From JBDTSW01 sp963807385 (GTDB taxonomy: Bacteria; Actinomycetota; Thermoleophilia; Solirubrobacterales; 70-9), in assembly GCA_963807385.1 (NCBI GenBank), contig CAWEBQ010000002.1:124001-188000 (forward strand): a stretch of DNA of 64,000 nt, in the 5' to 3' direction. Positions 8,996 to 20,436 of this stretch are shown piece by piece. How positions within the stretch are numbered: position 1 is the first letter of the stretch; every line of letters begins with the position of its first letter. Below the pieces are notes generated by a model. That model was not told the origin of the DNA. It made no database searches and saw only the letters and a program-made list of their open reading frames with translations. A program made the position numbers and the translations under genes.

Positions 8996-10798
8996 CTAAC
9001 GAGCGACGGCCGCCGCCAGCTCGCGGCGGTGGTCCTCGAACGCCGCTCGCCAGACCACCCGGTAGAAGACGTGCTCGTAGTCGGCGGTGCCCTCGCCGCG
9101 GCGGACCTCCGACCACATCCGCCGGATCGCGTCGGCGTCGAAGCTGTCGGTCCAGCCGTCTCCGCTGGCGACCAGCTCGTCGAGTACGGCGGCCTCGGCC
9201 GGGCGCTCCCAGATTCGCCGGCGGTGGATCTCGGGCATCGGCGCCGAGCGGGAGGAGAAGAAGGGCACACGCCGCCACTCGGGCACGAGCCGCCGCACGA
9301 CCTCGCCGTGAAGCTTCGCGGTGAGGCGCTGCTTAGGGGTGAGGTCGAAGCACCCGCGCACGAACGCCATGGTCACGCACGCCGAGTACCGGCCGTCGCG
9401 GGCGCCGAGCCCGGAGCGGTAGTTCAGGCGCTGGGCGAGATAGAACCAGTCGAGCAGCGGCGGTCCCTCCAGCCCGTAGGAGCGGCCCTCCTCGAGCGTG
9501 CGCTCGCACTCCTCGAGGTACTCCGCGTAGGAGCCGTCGATGGCAGCCGAGTGCCGGCGCCGGGCCGCGGCCTCCAAGCGGTCCACCATCCCGGCGTCCC
9601 CGCCCCGGCGAAGCCGCGAGAGCTGTTTCTTCGAGTGGTAGTAGAAGCCGTGGCCCAACTCCCCACCGTGACCGGACATGCTCGGTGGGAGACGCCGGGT
9701 GTGGGGGATGCTCAGCGAGCGGCGTACCTCCTGCGGGTTGCGCATCCCGTCGTGCATCAGGTGCAGGCCGCGCGTTCGCTCGAGCAGGTCGTCGGTGGGC
9801 TCGCTCTCGGCCTCGGGCCTGTGGACCTCGTGCGGCATCTCGCGTGGCGCCTTCGCGATGAGGTCCTGGACGACGTCGAGCTCACCGGGGACCTGGTCGC
9901 CCGTGTTGTAGGTGGCTCCCACCCCGGCCGACAGGGTCGCGGCCGCCGAGATCCGAGAGTCGCGTCCGCCCGTGAGCGCGATGGCGAGCTCCGTGTCCCA
10001 CGCCTGAGCGATGTTGCGGGCTAGCCCCGCTGCTGCCTCCGCGGCCTCCCCCGCCGAGTCGCCGAGTCGCACTCGGCGCGGGGTGACGAGCTGGCGTCGC
10101 GCTCCGGTTGCGAGGTGCTCGACGGCGGCCGGGCCCTCCTCGCCCGAGCGGGCCCTGATCACGGTGCCGGGCTCGACCTTCACGGCGCCGGCTAGTGGCG
10201 TCGTCGCTCCGAGGAACCAGCCGGCCGCGGCGAAGACGCGCCAGGCGCGGGCGTCGATGCGAGGCTCCTCGCCCGCGAAGAGGTGAAGTGCCGCCAGGCG
10301 GTTCGACCATACCCACCCCTCCGCGGTCTGAAGCTCGTACAGCCGGCTGACCCCGAGCGCGTCTGCGGCGACGGCCAGCCCGCCCCCGTCGCGATCCAGC
10401 GCTCCGAAGAGAAAGGGTGGGTTGAGGTTCATCGCCCGGGTGGGCGATTCGGCCAGCAGCTTGCCGAGCCGATCGGCCGCCGCCACGAGGTCGTCGTCGG
10501 CGCCAACTAGGCGTTCCCAGCCCGTCGGGACACCCGCCCAGGCGTACGCCCGCCCCACACCCTGGCTCCAAAGAGGCCAGCGCAGCCGCGGGTCGGGCCG
10601 GCTCCACAGCACGAGGCCGAGCCCGGGCACACTCTCGGAGTCTCGTCGGAGCGGATCCGCGAGCGTGCGCTGGTAGTGCGCCTCGACCCTGGCGAGGCGG
10701 GCCTCGAGGACCTCCGCGGCGAGCGGACGGCTCCACGCGTACGCCAGCCACGTCCGCTCGAGGACATTCTTCGAGGTGCCGTCGGCTTCCCGCTCCAC
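8996..10798 (-). CDS. Asparagine synthase-like protein with degenerate glutaminase domain (paralogue A)
   Basis: GTG start at 10798; 600 residues. The C-terminal half is an asparagine synthase-type ATP-pyrophosphatase: LTGGRDSR around residue 280 is the SGGxDS PP-loop, and SGHGGELGHGFYY corresponds to the later G-x-G-[GA]-[DE]E motif. The N-terminal half keeps the shape of the class II glutaminase domain (ADALGVSRLYELQTAEGWVW, then WSNRLAALHLFAG) but lacks the catalytic Cys2, so glutamine hydrolysis is not expected. Family members amidate or adenylate carboxylates in cell-surface or peptide pathways; the substrate here is unknown. The homologous gene at 10843 is divergent, with shared motifs HLMHDGMRNPQEVRR and HLLHDGVRHAQKLRG. 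Confidence 0.75.
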   Translation of the reverse strand: MEREADGTSKNVLERTWLAYAWSRPLAAEVLEARLARVEAHYQRTLADPLRRDSESVPGLGLVLWSRPDPRLRWPLWSQGVGRAYAWAGVPTGWERLVGADDDLVAAADRLGKLLAESPTRAMNLNPPFLFGALDRDGGGLAVAADALGVSRLYELQTAEGWVWSNRLAALHLFAGEEPRIDARAWRVFAAAGWFLGATTPLAGAVKVEPGTVIRARSGEEGPAAVEHLATGARRQLVTPRRVRLGDSAGEAAEAAAGLARNIAQAWDTELAIALTGGRDSRISAAATLSAGVGATYNTGDQVPGELDVVQDLIAKAPREMPHEVHRPEAESEPTDDLLERTRGLHLMHDGMRNPQEVRRSLSIPHTRRLPPSMSGHGGELGHGFYYHSKKQLSRLRRGGDAGMVDRLEAAARRRHSAAIDGSYAEYLEECERTLEEGRSYGLEGPPLLDWFYLAQRLNYRSGLGARDGRYSACVTMAFVRGCFDLTPKQRLTAKLHGEVVRRLVPEWRRVPFFSSRSAPMPEIHRRRIWERPAEAAVLDELVASGDGWTDSFDADAIRRMWSEVRRGEGTADYEHVFYRVVWRAAFEDHRRELAAAVAR

Positions 10799-10842
10799 CG
10801 GCGGGATCGAAGCAGATCAGCGTGCTCACTAGGCTGCAACCG

Positions 10843-12603
10843 ATGGGAGAGAAGATCGACCCCACATGGGTCGCCTTCGCAAGCCGCTCGCCGCTCGAGG
10901 TCGCAGGCGTTGAGGCGGCGATGGCCCGGGTCGCGAGCCATTACGCGGAGCTCGTGGACTATCCAACGGCAACGTCGATCGCCGTCGCCGGGCACGCGGG
11001 TGTCGCGATCGCGGGCGACGCCAGTCCCCGTTGCCGATGGCCACACTTCGCTGAGGACTCGGAGTTGGCCGTGGCGACCGCTCATGTTCCCGGCGGCTGG
11101 AGTCGGCTGGTGGATGTCGATCCCGCGCAAGCTCCAATCGCGCTGGCGGCGGCAGTCCGCGATGACCCCACGGCAGCGATCCTCGCCCTCAGCTCGCCGC
11201 TTGCGGTCGCCGTGCTGGACCGGCGCTCTGGCGCCTTGGTCGTTGCGAACGACGCCATCGGCGCTGCGCGGGCCTTCACCCTGACAGCAGGGGACCTGAC
11301 GGTGTGGTCGAACCGGCCCGGGGCGCTCGTCATCTTCGCCGGAGTCGATCCGGCCGCAGACGAGGCCGGCTGGCGCCTGTTGGCCGGCGCCGGGTGGCTC
11401 CTTGGGCAGGCGAGCCCGATCGCCGGGGTCAGTCGTCTCGGTCCGGGGACGCTCTGTCGGGCAGACCCCGACGGGGCGGTGTCCGCCACGGCCACCGACG
11501 CCGTTCGCTCGCTAGTCGGTCCCGGGGTCCCGTGGCGCGAGCTGGCCGAGCCCGCCGCCGAGGAGATGGTCGCCCAGGCCAGGGAGGTGGCGTCGCTGTG
11601 GCCGGAGCGCGCCCAGGTTGACCTCTCGGGCGGCCAGGATTCCAGAGCCATCGCAGCCGCGACGATCGCAGCCGGCATCGACGCGCGCTACGTGACCTCC
11701 AACATCACGCCCGGGGAGGCCCGCGTCGCCAAGCAGCTGATGGAACGCCTGAAGGATCCGCCAGATCATCACGTGCGGCGGCGCAAGCAGGGAAGCGCAA
11801 CCGCCGGGACGCCTCTGCTGGAGCGGGCCGAGCACCTCCACCTGCTCCACGACGGCGTCCGCCACGCACAGAAGCTGCGGGGCAAGATGACGCTTCCGCG
11901 CCCCCGGCCCGAGGCGCCCAGGTTCTCGGGTCATGGGGGCGAGATAGCCCACGGCATCTACTACAAGACGGCCGGCGACATCCGTCGGCTACGCCTTCGG
12001 CCCAAGCGAGTCAAGGAACGTTTGATGCGCTTGTTCTCCCAGGGGCACGAGGGTGCCCTGCCAGCAGCTACGGAGGCGGCCCGCGAGGCGCTTGAGCGGA
12101 CGCTCGAGGACGGCCGTGCGCACGGACTGAAGGGCCCAGAGCTGCTGGATTGGTTCTATCTCATGGACCGCTTCGCCCACCGTCAGGGGCTCTCGACCGA
12201 CAGCGAGCGAACGGTGTTGTTCGCGACCCCAGGCTTCGTCAGGGCGGCCTTCGCGATGTCCCCCCGCGACCGGCTGGGCGGCGGCCTGCCACGCGAGCTC
12301 GCGGTCAGGTTCGTGCCGGAGTGGGCGGGGGTCGGCTACTTCCAGGCGACCGCCGGACAGCTTGCCCGGTCCAAGCGTGAGCGCCTCTGGGACATCCCCG
12401 GCGACGCCGCGGTCGTGGAAGAGGTCCTGGCGGCCGGCGGACCGTGGACCGAGCTCTGGGACCGGGCGGTGGCCGTCCGAGAGTGGCGCGAGCTGCGCGC
12501 CGGCCGCGGCGACCGAAAGGCCGAGCGGCTGTTCGAGGGGATCGTCTATCGGGCGAGCTTCGACCAGCACCTCGAGCGTCTGGGCCGGGCCGCGCGCAGT
12601 TAG
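10843..12603 (+). CDS. Asparagine synthase-like protein with degenerate glutaminase domain (paralogue B)
   Basis: The start is ATG 10843 or an in-frame GTG at 10822; neither has a strong ribosome site. The protein parallels its divergent neighbour along its whole length: VLDRRSGALVVANDAIGAAR and WSNRPGALVIFAGVDP in the N-domain, then LSGGQDSRAIAAATIAAGID (PP-loop), EHLHLLHDGVRHAQKLRG, FSGHGGEIAHGIYYKT, and LKGPELLDWFYLMDRFAHRQ. No Cys2 is present. The two genes start 44 bases apart on opposite strands, so one regulator could control both. A heteromeric or two-step use is possible but is inference. Its TAG overlaps the TAA of the converging transporter. Confidence 0.75.
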   Translation: MGEKIDPTWVAFASRSPLEVAGVEAAMARVASHYAELVDYPTATSIAVAGHAGVAIAGDASPRCRWPHFAEDSELAVATAHVPGGWSRLVDVDPAQAPIALAAAVRDDPTAAILALSSPLAVAVLDRRSGALVVANDAIGAARAFTLTAGDLTVWSNRPGALVIFAGVDPAADEAGWRLLAGAGWLLGQASPIAGVSRLGPGTLCRADPDGAVSATATDAVRSLVGPGVPWRELAEPAAEEMVAQAREVASLWPERAQVDLSGGQDSRAIAAATIAAGIDARYVTSNITPGEARVAKQLMERLKDPPDHHVRRRKQGSATAGTPLLERAEHLHLLHDGVRHAQKLRGKMTLPRPRPEAPRFSGHGGEIAHGIYYKTAGDIRRLRLRPKRVKERLMRLFSQGHEGALPAATEAAREALERTLEDGRAHGLKGPELLDWFYLMDRFAHRQGLSTDSERTVLFATPGFVRAAFAMSPRDRLGGGLPRELAVRFVPEWAGVGYFQATAGQLARSKRERLWDIPGDAAVVEEVLAAGGPWTELWDRAVAVREWRELRAGRGDRKAERLFEGIVYRASFDQHLERLGRAARS

Positions 12604-13763
12604 GCGGTTGTCGGCTGACCCCGCGCAGCGATCCGGGGGAGGGCGAAGGCGGCGACCGCCGCCGCTCCGAGGGCGCAGGCCGCCCCGCCGTAGAAGGCGG
12701 CGGAGTAGCCGCCGAGTGCCACGAACGCGCCCACCAGCGGCGAGCCGAGTCCGACGCCAAGGTCGAAGCAGGCGGTGAACGTTCCCAAGGCGACGCCGCG
12801 GCGGTCTTCCTCCACCTGGTCCACCACGATCAACGCCAGGGCCGGATAGAGCGTGGAGTACGCCCCGCCCATGATCATCGCGCCGGCGATCGCGACCGCG
12901 GCGGAGTCTGCGACCCCGATCAGGACCAGGCCGAGCGCCTCCAGCAGCGCCGCGCCAATGGCGCAGGGGACCGGGCCGACGCGATCGGGGAGGTCACCGC
13001 CGATCAGCCTCACGAGCACGACCGTGGCCGCGAACGCGGCGAAGGTCTCCGCCCCGTGGCCGATGCCCTGCTGGTCGAGGTGAAGCACCAGGAAGGCTGC
13101 GACGGCGGCGAACCCCACGACGCCCAGCGAGAGGGTGAGGCCGGGGCGGATCGCCTCGCGCGCGAGCAGCGGTGAGCGCTTCGCCCCCGGAGCGCGAGGC
13201 GTGAAGCGCTCCGGTATTCGCGTTGCGATCACGGCTCCAAGCAGGGGCGCGCCCGCCGCGAACAGCCACACGGTCTCGAAGCTCGACGCTCGCAGGAGCA
13301 GCTCGCCGATCGGGGGTCCCAGGCTCAGCCCGCTCCAGATCGCGAGCCCGTACAGGCCGATCAGGCGGCCGCGCCGCTCCGGAGGCGCGAGGTCCACCAC
13401 CCATGCGGAGCCGGCCGTAAACACCATCCCCTCGCCGGCGCCGAGGACAAGCCGTGCGATCACGAGGCCCGGGACGCCGGCCGGGATGAAGTAGAGAAGC
13501 CCCGCGGCCGCGCTGAGCAGCGCGCCGATGATCACCGTCAGCCGCCGGCCTCGGGCGTCGGCGAGGTGGCCGGCGAGCGGGCGGAAAGCGAGGCCGGTGA
13601 AAGCGAAGGCGCCGCTGACGAGCCCGACGGCCAGGTCGGTTGACCCGATCGGGCCCTTCACGTACCGCGGGAGCACGGGCAGCGTGGCGCCGACGGCGAG
13701 CAGGCCGAGCATGGTGACCACGAAGATTCCCGCGAAGGCGGCGAGGCTGGGTCGCTGTTTCAA
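12600..13763 (-). CDS. MFS transporter, 12 membrane segments
   Basis: I place the start at TTG 13763 (MKQRPSLAAFAGIFVVTMLG). The longer open frame upstream is basic, low-complexity and overlaps the acs promoter area. The 387-residue protein has twelve hydrophobic segments. The loop 2-3 MFS signature is present as GHLADARGRRLTVIIGALLS, preceded by GLAFRPLAG, and VVDLAPPERRGRLIGLYGLA marks the TM4-5 loop. A second-half repeat of the loop motif is weak (GGDLPDRVGPVP). It resembles the drug:H+ antiporter/DHA1-type exporters; the substrate cannot be deduced. It converges with paralogue B and diverges from acs. Confidence 0.8.
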   Translation of the reverse strand: MKQRPSLAAFAGIFVVTMLGLLAVGATLPVLPRYVKGPIGSTDLAVGLVSGAFAFTGLAFRPLAGHLADARGRRLTVIIGALLSAAAGLLYFIPAGVPGLVIARLVLGAGEGMVFTAGSAWVVDLAPPERRGRLIGLYGLAIWSGLSLGPPIGELLLRASSFETVWLFAAGAPLLGAVIATRIPERFTPRAPGAKRSPLLAREAIRPGLTLSLGVVGFAAVAAFLVLHLDQQGIGHGAETFAAFAATVVLVRLIGGDLPDRVGPVPCAIGAALLEALGLVLIGVADSAAVAIAGAMIMGGAYSTLYPALALIVVDQVEEDRRGVALGTFTACFDLGVGLGSPLVGAFVALGGYSAAFYGGAACALGAAAVAAFALPRIAARGQPTTA

Positions 13764-13819
13764 GCCGACAACCCTACGGGCGATATCGTCGTGGAAGAGG
13801 TAGCCCGGAGAGGAGAGCG

Positions 13820-15814
<1,995 letters not shown>

Positions 15815-15833
15815 CCCCCCGGATGTTCGCGCC

Positions 15834-15854
15834 CGTCCACCGTGGTGGTGGACG
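15834..15854 (+). terminator. Hairpin after acs
   Basis: CGTCCACC (15834-15841) and GGTGGACG (15847-15854) form a perfect 8-bp stem with a 5-base loop, 20 bases past the acs stop and before the converging DUF559 gene. There is no T run, as is usual for high-GC actinobacterial terminators. Confidence 0.5.
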
Positions 15855-15871
15855 AAAGCGGCTATCCGGAC

Positions 15872-16516
15872 CTATACCGCTCGCCGTCGCGCGAGCGCCG
15901 CGCGCAGGCGCGCCATCGAGTCGGCCGGCGCCACGCTGTCCTGCCAGGTCAGGGGGAACACAAGTACGCCGCGCGCAGCGAGAAACGCGGCCCGTCTACG
16001 ATCGCGGACGAACCTGTGCGGCGTCGAGTGTGACTTGAAGCCGTCGACCTCCACCGCCAGCCGCTCCGCCTTCGATTCCGTGAGCAGTGGCCCTCGTTCG
16101 GCAACGAGGAGACGGCGCAGGGCCCTGGCTCCCGTTCGCAGGGGATAGCGCTCCAGCGCGCCAACGAGCTCCCGGTCGCTGACGAGGCGCTGCACTCGTG
16201 CTTCGTTGAGTGCCGCGACGACGTCCCCCTCTCCGGCGGCGCACGCCGTCGAGGTCTCGTCGCGTCGCGTCGCAGTGGCGCGACTCAGGCAGGCTTCGGG
16301 CCGGCAGGCGAGGATCGCGGCAGCCTCATAGGCCAGTGGGGCAGCCGCCCGGTGCCCGACGAGGTAGACGCCGGGGTGGATCGGAATCAGCGCCCCGGAC
16401 GCCACCCGCAGCTCGATCGCGCGGCTGGTGAAGCCCGCCTCGAGCAGCTGTGCGCGAGTCACGGTGCCGTGCTGGCGGCTGGCGATCCAGTTGAGGAATC
16501 TGTCGAGTCTTTGCAT
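15872..16516 (-). CDS. AbiEi-antitoxin-like N-domain with shortened DUF559 domain
   Basis: The N-terminus has the winged-helix pattern of AbiEi_4-type proteins: LNWIASRQHGTVTRAQLLEA, ELRVASGALIPIHPGVYLVG. The C-terminus ends like DUF559/Vsr-fold nucleases: LAVEVDGFKSHS, then FVRDRRRAAFLAARGVLVFP and LTWQDS. Proteins of this architecture are usually near 280-300 residues; this one has 214. Two blocks that normally lie between are reduced: after ILACRPEACLS, and just before LAVEVDG, where the first DUF559 strands with the leading acidic residue should be. The frame is intact, so it is either a compact variant or a cleanly deleted relic. No antitoxin/toxin partner is adjacent. Confidence 0.6.
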   Translation of the reverse strand: MQRLDRFLNWIASRQHGTVTRAQLLEAGFTSRAIELRVASGALIPIHPGVYLVGHRAAAPLAYEAAAILACRPEACLSRATATRRDETSTACAAGEGDVVAALNEARVQRLVSDRELVGALERYPLRTGARALRRLLVAERGPLLTESKAERLAVEVDGFKSHSTPHRFVRDRRRAAFLAARGVLVFPLTWQDSVAPADSMARLRAALARRRAV

Positions 16517-16565
16517 CCGGCCACCTCTGCAGTGGACAGGCGCGAAGATCCGCTGATTCGCCCCC

Positions 16566-18011
16566 CTAGCGCAGGGCGGCGCGGCGCAGCTTGCCGCTCG
16601 CGGTGCGGGGCAGCTCGTCGGTGAACTCCACGATGCGCGGGAACTTGTACGGGGCGGTCACCGACTTCACGTGCTCCTGGAGCTCGAGCGCGAGCTCGGC
16701 TGTGCCCTTGAGCCCGTCGGTGACGATCACGGCCTTGACGACCGACCCGCGCTCGGCATCCGGGGCCGCGACGGCCGCTGCCTCGGCGACTGCCGGGTGG
16801 CTGAGCAGAGCCGACTCCACCTCACCCGGGCCGATCCGGTAACCGGACGAGGTGATCAGGTCGTCGGAGCGGCCCTCGTGGAAGAGGTAGCCGTCCCCGT
16901 CCTCTCGGACCAGATCCCCCGTCGCCCACCACTCGCCGTCGATGAGCTCCGGGCCGCCATCGTCCCCGAGGTAGCCGCTGAAGAACGTGGGGGAGGTAGG
17001 TGCGCGCAGCTGAAGCTCGCCGTCGGCGATCCGGGTCTCAAGGCCCGGCAGCGGCTTGCCCATCGAGCCCGGGCGGACCTCGAAGCCGAGGTGGTTGCCG
17101 CTGATGTGACCGGTCTCGGTCTGGCCGTAGCCGTCGGCGACGTCGATGCCCCACGCCGAGCGATAGGCCTCGACCATATCGGCGCCGAGCGGCTCGCCAG
17201 CCGACATCGCCCGGCGCAGATTCGGAAGCGGCCGGAGCGAATCGCTGCGGGCCAGCAGCCGGTACTCGGTCGGCGCCTGGCAGAGCATCGTCACACCCTC
17301 GCGCTCGAGCACCTCGATCCGCCCGGCCGGGTCGAACCGGGCGTCGAACAGCAGCGAGGCAGCACCACGCAGCCAGGGCGCCACGAACACGTTGCGCGCC
17401 GATTTCGACCAACCCGTGGCCGTCGTCACCCAGACGAGGTCGCCCGGCTCGGCGCCAACCCAGTGCTCGGCCTGAGCCGCCTGGCCGGCGAGATAGCTCA
17501 CCGGGTGGAGCGCGGCGCGCGGCTCGCCGGTGGTGCCGGAGGTGAAGACGATCAGGGCGGGGTCAGTGGGGTCCAGGTCGGCGAAGTCGGCGGGCGTCTC
17601 CTGCGGCTCGTCCTCGTCGAGCGCCGCGGCGACGTCGGCCATCGTCATGCACTCGACGCCGCCGGGCATCTCGCTCAGCAGGTTCTCCTCGCCTATGCAC
17701 AGCGCCGGGCTCGCCACGCCGATGCGGTGCTCGAGGTCGCCTCGGCGAAGCATCGTGTTGCAGGGGAGCGGCACCGCTCCCATCCGCCAGCACGCGAGCA
17801 GCGCGAGGACCCACTCGACCCGGTTGCCAACCAGCGTGATCACGACGTCGCCCCGGCCCACGCCACGGGCGGCGAGGGCGCCGGAGAGGCCCGCTGCGCG
17901 GGCGCCCAGCTCGCCCAGGTGCCAGAGCCGGCGCTCACCCTGGCGGGAGATGGCCACGAGCGCGGGAGTCGAGGCCGGGCGGGACTCGATGACGTCACGG
18001 ACGAAGTTCAC
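16566..18011 (-). CDS. Acyl-CoA synthetase (AMP-forming, medium-chain/benzoate-ligase-like)
   Basis: GTG at 18011 (VNFVRDVIESRPASTPALV) gives the usual N-terminus and 481 residues; the frame further upstream is arginine-rich and antisense-like. Adenylation motifs: IVFTSGTTGEPRAALHP (the usual Lys after GxP is Arg here), GYGQTETGH, GEWWATGDLVRED, and the C-terminal catalytic lysine in PRTASGKLRRAAL. The pattern is that of the MACS/benzoate-CoA ligase branch that activates medium-chain or aromatic acids. The Arg substitution is in the flexible P-loop and need not abolish activity. It lies on the same strand as the desaturase genes, about 95 bases downstream of them. Confidence 0.82.
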   Translation of the reverse strand: MNFVRDVIESRPASTPALVAISRQGERRLWHLGELGARAAGLSGALAARGVGRGDVVITLVGNRVEWVLALLACWRMGAVPLPCNTMLRRGDLEHRIGVASPALCIGEENLLSEMPGGVECMTMADVAAALDEDEPQETPADFADLDPTDPALIVFTSGTTGEPRAALHPVSYLAGQAAQAEHWVGAEPGDLVWVTTATGWSKSARNVFVAPWLRGAASLLFDARFDPAGRIEVLEREGVTMLCQAPTEYRLLARSDSLRPLPNLRRAMSAGEPLGADMVEAYRSAWGIDVADGYGQTETGHISGNHLGFEVRPGSMGKPLPGLETRIADGELQLRAPTSPTFFSGYLGDDGGPELIDGEWWATGDLVREDGDGYLFHEGRSDDLITSSGYRIGPGEVESALLSHPAVAEAAAVAAPDAERGSVVKAVIVTDGLKGTAELALELQEHVKSVTAPYKFPRIVEFTDELPRTASGKLRRAALR

Positions 18012-18105
18012 CGCGGCGTAGTCTGCCGGACGGGGCGCAAGGCGCGACCCTGTTTGCCCCGATCGACCTCCCGGCAGGCCTTGAGCGCCGCCGCCGGCCT
18101 CGGGC

Positions 18106-19293
18106 CTACGGGAACGCCGCCAGCGCGCCCTCGGGCCCGTGGCCGTTCTGCGAGGCATTGGGGGTCGTCGCGGGCTCTCGCCAGGGACCCGGCTTGGGCC
18201 GCGGCGACCCACCCGGGAGGGCCAGGCGCAGGAGCGTGCGCTGGACCGAGCCGAACTGCTTCCCGAAGGGTCCGGTGTTGTAGGGGAGGCCGTAGCGCTC
18301 GCAGATCGCCCGCACTCGCGGGGCGATCTCCTTGTAGCGCGAGCTGGGCAAGTCCGGATAGAGATGGTGCTCCACCTGGAACGAGAGGTTTCCGGTAAAG
18401 AAGTGAAAGACGTCGCTGCCGTCGATGTTGGCGGCGCCGATCAGCTGGCGGACGTACCAGGCGCCCTTCGACGGGTCCGCCTCGAGCTCCTCCTCGGTGA
18501 ACGTGTACGCCTGGTCGGGGAAGTGCCCACAGAAGATGATCGCGTACGTCCACACGTTGCGGATCAGGTTCGCGGCGACGTTCGCCATCAGCGTGCGCTT
18601 CCAGTAGCGGCCGGAGAGCGCCGGGAACGCGATGTAGTCCTTCACGACCTGGCGCCGCGCCTTGGTGCCGATCGCGCGCAGCTCGTCCCGCACCTGCTCC
18701 TTTGACTTCGTTCCCTTGCGGATCGCCTCGAAGTCGAGGTCGTGGACGGCGACGCCCCACTCGAAGAAGAGCGCGAGCAGGATGTTGTAGAAGGGCTGGA
18801 GGAGGAAGACGGGGTGCCAGGGCTGGCGCGGGTCCACGCGCATGATCTCGTAGCCGACGTCCTTGTCCTTGCCGATCACGTTCGTGTAGGTGTGGTGGAC
18901 GTAGTTGTGGGAGTGCTTCCAGGCCGAGGCGGGGGAGGCGGTGTCCCAGTCCCAGGTGGAGGAGTGGATGTAGGGGTCGTTCATCCAGTCCCACTGGCCG
19001 TGCATCACGTTGTGGCCGATCTCCATGTTCTCGATGATCTTGGCCGCGCCAAGGGTCGGCCGTCCCGAGCACCCAGGCGGGCCAGTAGCGTGAGGCCATC
19101 AGCTCGATCCTGCCCATCGCCGCGAGCCGGCGGTGGAACTGGATCGACGTTCCGGATATAGGTTGCGTCGCGATCGCCGAGGTCGGCATAGACGTCGTCG
19201 TGTATCGCCTGGAACTCCTCACCGATCGTCGTCGATCTCCTCGCGGGAGAGGCGGCTGAGGGGGTTCTCGAGGGGGGCGGCAGTGGTGCTCAT
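18106..19293 (-). pseudogene. Membrane fatty acid desaturase (DesA3-like), frame-broken
   Basis: ATG at 19293 overlaps the reductase stop (ATGA). Rejoining frames gives a protein of about 390 residues with the three His boxes of membrane desaturases: EIGHNVMHGQWDW, WKHSHNYVHHTYTN and SFQVEHHLYPDLPSSRY. The region from 19026 to the stop is uninterrupted. Near 19226, 19155 and 19061 a single extra base breaks the frame, but the text on both sides is conserved (EEFQAIHDDVYADLGDRDAT, IQFHRRLAAMGRIELMASRY). Known relatives desaturate stearoyl-CoA at C9 using a dedicated reductase, as with M. tuberculosis Rv3229c and Rv3230c. The adjacent reductase gene fits that pairing. Confidence 0.8.
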
Positions 19294-20436
19294 TGCGCTC
19301 CTTGGGTCATCTCCACGTGGCCTTCGTCGAGTTCGACGTGGCCCTCGGGAGCGTTGACGCAGATGCGGATCATCTCGCCCTCCTCGCCGTGGACCTGGCC
19401 GGTGCGCAGGTCGCGCACCTTGCCCGGACTCGCAGCTGCCGATACAGGTGTGGCAGACGCCCATCCGGCAGCCGAAGGCGAGCTTGCCGCCCGCCTCCTC
19501 GCCGCGCGTCGAGGATCGAGGTCCGGCCGTCGGCCTCGGCCGCGAGCTCCGTGATGCGGAAGCGGATCGTGCCGCCGTCGCCGACCTCGGCCGTGGCCTC
19601 GCCGCCGATGATCGGCTGGAAGCGCTCGATGCTGAGCAGGTCGGGGTCTCCCTCGGCCTTCCAGTGGGTCTGAGAAGGCCTCGAGCAGGTCGCGGGGACC
19701 GGAGAGGAAGGCGTGGCGCTCGCGCCAGTCTCCGCACAACTCGTCCAGGTCCGCCGGCGTCATCCGCCCGTTCGCCCCGCTGTGGTGCTCGTGGAGCGTG
19801 TAGTTGGCACGGAGCTTCCGCGAGTCCGCGGAGCGGCTCGCCGAGGATGAAGTCGTCGGGGGTGCGGCAGCAGTGGATGTGGTGCATCTGGACCGGGGCG
19901 TCGCGCTGGGCGAGGTTGCGGATGCAGCGACCAGATCGGCGTCACGCCGCTGCCGGCGCTGATGAAGAGCATCTTCTCGGGCAGGGGGTGGGGGAGCGGT
20001 GAAGCTCCCCTCGACACCGCCCAGATAGACGATCGAGCCCGGCTCGGCGTACTGGGTGAAGTAGGGCGAGAGCTTGCCCCTCGGCGACGTGCTTGATCGT
20101 GATCGTGATGTAGCCCTTGGGGTGGTCGGGGTCGGAGGTCAGCGTGTAGGCGCGCCAGTGACGGACGCCGTTGAGCTCGACGCCGATCCGCAGGTACTGC
20201 CCGGGCCAGTGGCCCAGCCAGTCGAAGAAGGGCCGGATCACGACGGTCGAGGCGTCCTCGGTCTCCGGACGGATCTCCTCGATCGTCCCGCGCAGCTCGC
20301 GCGTCGACCACATCGGGTTGAGCAGCTCGATGTAGTCGTCGGGAAGCAGCGGCGTGGTGAGCGAGCGGGCGGCGGTCAGCAGCCGGCGCTGGAGCGCCGA
20401 GACGCGCGGCTCCGCGCCGCTCTCAACCGCGGCCAA
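19290..20436 (-). pseudogene. Flavin/2Fe-2S reductase for the desaturase (Rv3230c-like), frame-broken
   Basis: The rejoined protein reads: TTPLLPDDYIELLNPMWSTR, FAD part HWPGQYLRIGVELNGVRHWR AYTLTS, NAD part MLFISAGSGVTPIW with MHHIHCCRTPDDFILGEPL, then a C-terminal plant-type ferredoxin with FGCRMGVCHTCIGS and a fourth Cys in MIRICVNAPEG. This is the FNR-ferredoxin fusion that feeds electrons from NADPH to acyl desaturases. A TTG at 20436 fits the start and overlaps the epimerase stop region. At least seven frame changes (about 20083, 19994, 19926, 19820, 19672, 19506, 19426) are each repaired by dropping one base, and no stop has accumulated. True decay would be expected to show mixed changes. 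Confidence 0.75.

Noticed and set aside
16671..18398. 575-residue plus-strand open frame opposite the acyl-CoA ligase
   Set aside because: Antisense to a gene with full adenylation motifs; no homology features seen.
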